Assembly: GCF_902713425.1 (NCBI RefSeq)
Contig: NC_081214.1
Coordinates: 20,312,997 to 20,376,996, forward strand
Reading direction: 5' to 3'
Length of the DNA stretch: 64,000 bases
From: Acipenser ruthenus
Lineage: Eukaryota; Chordata; Actinopteri; Acipenseriformes; Acipenseridae
The notes beneath the pieces are model-generated. The model ran no database searches. It saw only the letters and a list, made by a program, of their open reading frames with translations, and was not told the DNA's origin. The position numbers and the translations under genes are program-made. Shown here in pieces: positions 59,001 through 64,000 of this stretch (position 1 is the stretch's first letter; each line of letters begins with the position of its first letter).

Positions 59001-62000
59001 TATTAGTTACTCATTTACCAGCATTCTCATATTAAAATATTTTGCTGTGGAGGTCAGGGGTGCATCCAGATGGAAACAAAGTATCATAATGTGCGTGTTC
59101 CATTTTTAGGAGTTATTTTTCTGACCTCCATTGTGAACAAGTTCCGTATGAATACCATCACCTTTAAAGACCAGTTCATCATTGCCTACGGTGGTCTCAG
59201 AGGAGCAATCTCCTTTTCTCTGGTCTTCCTACTTGATGACTTCCCCAGGAAGAAGCTCTTCATTACTGCCACAATAGTGGTCATCCTCTTCACTGTCTTT
59301 GTGCAGGTACATTGCAACCCCTCATAAGATATTGCTCCATACTGTTTAAATGCCATCTTAGTTTCCCAAGGGAAGCATAGAATTGGAGGCTCACTGTGTC
59401 CTTCTGTTACAGGGAATGACAATCAAACCACTGGTTGAGCTGCTGGAAGTTAAGAAAACAAGAAAAGCTCCTCCCACTGTGAGTGAGGAGATCCACTGCA
59501 GGGTAGGTAAAGACTGACCAGCCCTGCTGCTTATCTCTTCTTACATTTGTATTCTTCCTTGCTTGGACACTAGTTGAATAACAAGTTTGCAGACGACAGT
59601 GCTGTGTTACCTGCTGGTCCTTCCTCAAGCTGGTTAGTGTATTATCCAGTTTCTATTCTTTCAGTGCTACTCTTACTTAAATAAAGCTAGCTGTGTTTCC
59701 TCTAGCTTCTGGACCACATACTGGCTGGAGTTGAAGACATCAGTGGGCACTGGGGCCAGCATTACTGGAAGGACAAGTGAGTCTTTTATCAGTGAATCAG
59801 ACTCTTCAACAGCATAGATAAGCTATAACACACAAGGAGGAATGTGATGATTATGTATGTATGTGGATTTTTTTTTTTGTAGATTTCAATATTTCAACAA
59901 GAAGTATTTGAAGACGTTTTTAATCCGAGGGGACAAACAGCCAAACTCCAGCATCGTCCTCTTTTACCAGAAGCTGGAGAAAAAACATGCTTTTGAGTTC
60001 AACGAGTCCGAAGAGTTGATCCGACCACCTCATCCGCCGTGGGTAGCAAATTGCCTTCACAAATATCACTTATCACATTCACAGGCTGCTTTTAGGCTCC
60101 ATGAGTTTATCACTACTGGCTGGTCAAGTTTCCTTTTAGCTGATATTGCATCAAGGCAGTTTTACAGGACGCTGGTGCATTAGGGACTATTAGGAAATAA
60201 AATATGAGCATAGCTGAACTGCGTGGCATGGTATTTGATCGACTGTGCGGTATTGAAGGTCAAGAGCTGCTGTGTAATGGAAAGAAGTAAAGATTTATCA
60301 GTGATTGAAAGGGTATGCAGCTGTTGCATTTGTATCTCAGAATAAAGACATGCCACAAAACTTTACAGAATGGGAAATTACATTTTGTTCCATTACAGTT
60401 GAAAGACAATTGCTGCAGAGTATTGTGACATCTGAGAGATGTCAATCAATGTACACAGTGACTAAACATTGCATGCACTGTGCAGGGAGTTGAAGGTTGG
60501 TCCACTTAAGGAACTTCCTAACAAAGTGCCCACAACCTGAGTTTAGATCTGTACCTGAAAATGTGTTTTGTGCCGTAATCGTGCTCTCTTGTTTCTGCTG
60601 TAGAGGAGACTGCCAAAAACCAGCGCCCAGCGTATCACCTCTTCTGCCTGATGAGCTTGACAGCATCAGGACCATCCTGACCAGGAACCTGTTCCACATC
60701 AGGAGAAAGGTGAACGAACCAGGGCGGAGAAAAAGACCCTAAATAATTGAACTGGGGGATTGGGCAGAGAGCTGTATAAAACCCTAACTGCTGTTGTGTG
60801 TGCATTGTAGTAGGGTTACTTTATAATTTGTAATAATGTATCACTTATTTCCTGTACAGACGCCAGCCTACAACAGACATACCCTGCAGCGGGATGGGAA
60901 TGCAGAGGAGATGAAAGAGATTCTGCTCAGGAGACGCCAGAGTCTGGGGGGGAACCTCACCAGAAAACGGGTACCCGTCTTTGCTTCAGCTACAAAGTCT
61001 AGACTTACAAATAAGTTAGACAAGTACTTTCATTTAGCCTCAGACATTTAAAGACCCTTGTCAAAAATCCTAGCATTTTCAATATCTATTCAATTACGTA
61101 GATGTGTAGTTTCTTTAAGTTTTATCTTTTTTAAATTCTGGAAGGTGGGTTTTTTGAGTAGTAGCAAACAATCCCAGTATTTAACTGTTTAGAAAAAGTT
61201 TTAAGAAATTGCACCACAAATACCTGTGCCATTCATCTATAATTCATTTCAGATTTGATTTCAAGGTGCTATAAACATCCTTGTTTTTGTTTTAAACTTC
61301 AGTGAAGTTCATTGGTAGATACAACTGCAGAACCACAGTGGTTTATCATGTTTATCCTGGATAGCAGTGATTTCTATTAAAGCTCTGTTTGTTTCCTTTA
61401 ACTCTAAAGGGTGGTACCAGTGAGTCAGACAAGGAGCTAAGCAAAGAGAAACGATTAACAAGATCTCATACTGGTAATCTAAACTATTATACTTAGTTAC
61501 TGTAGAATGATATCATCTCTTTATTGATAGTTACAGTTTATTGTGTTAAATTTACCCCATGCTTATACCATGCCTTCACTATGCTTTACCCTGTTATTTC
61601 TATACTTTCCGTCTGTACTTTACCATGCTTTCACAACAGCTTGTCTTAGAGCACTTTGCAATGCTTTCACCACGGTTATTTACATGCCTGATTTCTTAGT
61701 GTGTAATGTAGAAACAGTCCAGGTTCAATATGTGAAATGAAAATTTTGAGGAAACCACACACTCACTGGCACTTTTTCAATTTCTGCTCCAAAATGTTTG
61801 ACCGGATATTACAGCTTTGAATGGTTACAACCATGAACGAGTTTGTGTTTTCAAATTTTTTGAAGGGGAATTTGCTACTGAATAATATGAAATAAACAGC
61901 ACACTTTCTATAGCTTAATAAACAACCTTTCAAGTTATAGAATGAACGATAACTAATCTAACCTCACTTAAAGTAAGATATTAAAATAAATACACAATGT

Positions 62001-62490
62001 TGTTGTCTATACAATTTTTCTAAAATGCAGCTGGTTCAAATTCCACCATTCTTTCAATCACTAAACAGGACTGGAATATTGACAGAAATGCACTAAAGAG
62101 ACTCTGGGTGTCTCAAATGGGTGTTTGCTTTTCATAATGTTGGCACAAAAACTTTGAGCTGTGCCAGTGGATATATTTACAGCTGGCATTGTTCAGATCA
62201 ATTAAATAGACCTACTTTGAAAAAAGGAGTTTTTAAGAAGCTTTACAAATCCCCATTCCTTCCTATTCCATCTCTCCACAGTGGGTTCAGAGCACAAACC
62301 TGCTGTTGAAGTCGCTAAGCCTCTTCCATCTGACATCCCAGCATCCATGTGTGCTACTGGGGCTGGAGGCATGGAGAACGGACCCGGTTTAAATGAAAGC
62401 ACCCAGTCACCTGGAGGCAGCACCCGAAACAGAAGAGACAAACCTCAGAAAACACTGAGCTTTTCTTTTCAAAATGAAACTCAAGAGTAA
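56009..62490 (+). CDS. slc9a2: NHE2-like plasma-membrane Na+/H+ exchanger (12 exons, 721 aa)
   Basis: Electroneutral Na+/H+ exchanger of the SLC9A1-5 group. Coding exons: 56009-56237, 56847-57310, 57739-57989, 58570-58787, 59110-59306, 59413-59502, 59706-59776, 59883-60038, 60604-60709, 60860-60970, 61410-61473, 62282-62490 (2166 bases). It has a signal-like N-terminus, a possible glycosylation site at Asn44, the amiloride-region FFLYLLPPI (121-129), Asp132, AAVDPVAVL (Asp198), [12 protein letters not shown] with Glu222, Asn226 and Asp227, and [10 protein letters not shown] with Arg418. A cytoplasmic CHP-binding helix region follows ([20 protein letters not shown]) and then a basic tail ([19 protein letters not shown]). 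Best similarity is to NHE2, including [15 protein letters not shown] and SEEIHCR; FVQGMTI is NHE1-like. All ion-path residues are intact. Intron 4 uses a GC donor (58788-58789); the others are GT-AG. Assignment to slc9a2 itself is uncertain, because its neighbours match the NR0B paralogon. Confidence 0.93.
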
Positions 62491-63011
62491 AGAGTCTTAC
62501 AAAAGGAAAACAAAAGGTGCAAAAGGATGGTTTAAGCTGCACAGAAGATCTTGAAAAGGGTTCCAACCAACACAGAAATACACCTATCACAGCAAAGAAC
62601 ACATCAAAGGCATTGCTATAGGCGGCTTTCTTTCACAAGGAGTACCTGCTGGTTGTTTATATAAAACGGTTTACTGTTTCCGATTGTAAAATTATTGACA
62701 GCTGATTTAAAATTCACACTTACAGTATAGACAGTGTATAACTAAAGCATGCATGAGGCAGGCTGCTGAACAGCAACATTTTAAGATTAATATATAGTTC
62801 TGCTGGAAGACTGAATAGCAGTTAAAGGTTTAGGAAAATTTGTGATCTAAGGTTAGGATTGGGTTTTATGTGAAGATACTCCTGGAGAACTGAATGATCA
62901 TGGAGCATTTGGTTGTGGATGAGATATTTAACTTACATTTAGCAGCTATTGGGTAAATGCATGTTACAGGAGGACTGGATCATTGTGCACTTTCTTTACC
63001 TGGTTTTAAAC

Positions 63012-63178
63012 CAGGGGTGTCCAATCGCGGACCTGGAGGGCCATTCCACTCCAGGTTTAACAGGTACAATTATATAATAAACTACTTCAGGGTCTGGGTC
63101 TGCATTAGTTCAATTAAACCATTTAGAACAGGGTTGGAACAAAGACTAGGAGTGGAAGGGCCACTTTGGACACCACTG
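63012..63178. mobile_element. hAT-type MITE, 167 bp
   Basis: It begins CAGGGGTGTCCAA and ends with the near-complement TTGGACACCACTG. An exact 8-base duplication, TTTTAAAC, flanks it (63004-63011 and 63179-63186). It belongs to the hAT superfamily but to a different family from 7397-7601. It probably lies inside the 3' UTR of the exchanger gene. Confidence 0.88.
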
Positions 63179-63421
63179 TTTTAAACCATGGGTCATTCCC
63201 TGTATATATACTGTTTTGTTCTGTAATACACTATAACTGCTGCACCACTGTAATTTCCAAACATTACATAAATTATATTCAACCAATAGTTTTTAAATAC
63301 ATCAACAAAACATCATTAAAGATTGCAGTAGCCCGAGTCACATACAGCATCAATCTCTCAAGGACGGAGAGGAGAAGCAAAACAAGATAAATTCTGTGGC
63401 TGCACTCATCTTTGATAAAAG

Positions 63422-63436
63422 AGTGCCCTCTTGTGG
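63422..63436 (-). promoter_or_regulatory. CTCF-like motif near the 3' end of the NHE gene
   Basis: The minus strand reads CCACAAGAGGGCACT and matches the CTCF core at 14 of 15 positions. It is based on the motif only. Confidence 0.4.
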
Positions 63437-63477
63437 CCATTGTACTTTACTACACTTTTCTGATCAAACATGGTGCT

Positions 63478-63483
63478 AATAAA
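63478..63483 (+). terminator. Candidate poly(A) signal of the NHE gene
   Basis: AATAAA about 990 bases after the stop codon, followed by a T-run (TCTTTTTTTGC). It is the first good hexamer I see after the stop, but no transcript evidence is available. Confidence 0.4.
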
Positions 63484-64000
63484 ACAGAAACTCTTTTTTT
63501 GCAGTTTTATGCTGGAGCAGTTATTGTTATGCCTGTTCTGAATATACAATTCTGTTAAATTGGGTGCATTACCCAATAGGAGTGGGTTGGAATTGCTGCT
63601 TAGGTTAGCATTTTGTACTATGTATCTGGCAAAAAGCATTTCAAGTATGAAATAGACATGTAAGAAAAATCACCAAGTAAAATCTATCACCCTTATAATG
63701 CTAGGGGACTAACGGTGATATTGTGTCCTTGCACCCTATTGACAGTGTTTTGGCAGGTATCTCTAATATTTTGTCCAAACCTCTGTGTAATTTTAGATCT
63801 GCTACATCCACAGGTTCTATTTACTTTGGTTAAACCCTGGTAAAACAAAGTGTAACAAATACACAATATAAAAATGGAAAAGCTGTGGTTTAACTGCAGA
63901 ATACTCAGAATACTGTGCGAACCTACCATGGTTAATATTTAGATGGGTATTGAACTAAATCAAGTAACCACTTTGATTTTTAGATCTAAACGCCAAACCA
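63484..64000. other. Downstream flank, nothing recognised
   Basis: No exon was seen. The last 200 bases contain degenerate CATGGTTAA/GGTAAAAC words like those in other parts of the window. Confidence 0.4.

Overview
The window is vertebrate nuclear DNA. It has spliced genes with GT-AG introns, an A+T-rich non-coding background, L2-type LINEs, tRNA-derived SINEs that share the L2 tail, and hAT- and pogo-like MITEs. The repeats and the short DAX1/SHP-type receptor suggest a ray-finned fish. I suspect a slowly evolving non-teleost such as a sturgeon, paddlefish or gar, but this is inference only. No RNA genes, CRISPR arrays or retroviral elements were recognised.

Layout. (1) 1-3.1 kb: a 5'-truncated L2 LINE. 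(2) 3.1-24 kb, minus strand: two tandem HMGN nucleosome-binding protein genes of six coding exons each (104 and 99 aa). Their 3' UTRs, promoters and intron-1 regulatory blocks still align, so one arose by tandem duplication of the other. (3) 28.2-40 kb, plus strand: sh3bgrl (four exons, 114 aa) with a long first intron. (4) 44.5-46.7 kb, plus: tasl (CXorf21), the lysosomal TLR adaptor (317 aa). (5) 51.0-53.8 kb, plus: a two-exon NR0B orphan receptor (249 aa, most likely nr0b1/DAX1), with a TATA box and an upstream NR5A element. (6) 56.0-63.5 kb, plus: an NHE2-like plasma-membrane Na+/H+ exchanger (twelve coding exons, 721 aa). All six reading frames close exactly after splicing.

The gene order is the main biological point. 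HMGN5-SH3BGRL (human Xq21) and TASL-NR0B1 (human Xp21) are separate blocks in human but lie within 50 kb here. Human 1p36.11 carries the matching ohnologues SH3BGRL3, HMGN2, NR0B2 and SLC9A1. The window therefore looks like a compact, little-rearranged copy of a 2R paralogon that keeps an NHE member not found at this place in human. The genes do not form one pathway: they cover chromatin architecture, a small thioredoxin-fold adaptor, innate signalling, steroidogenic repression and pH/Na+ transport.

I found no wholly new system. The best leads are the retained paralogon with its NHE gene, the duplicated intron-1 regulatory block of the HMGN pair, an altered IRF5-docking motif in TASL, the NR5A/TATA promoter of the NR0B gene, and a GC-AG intron in the exchanger.
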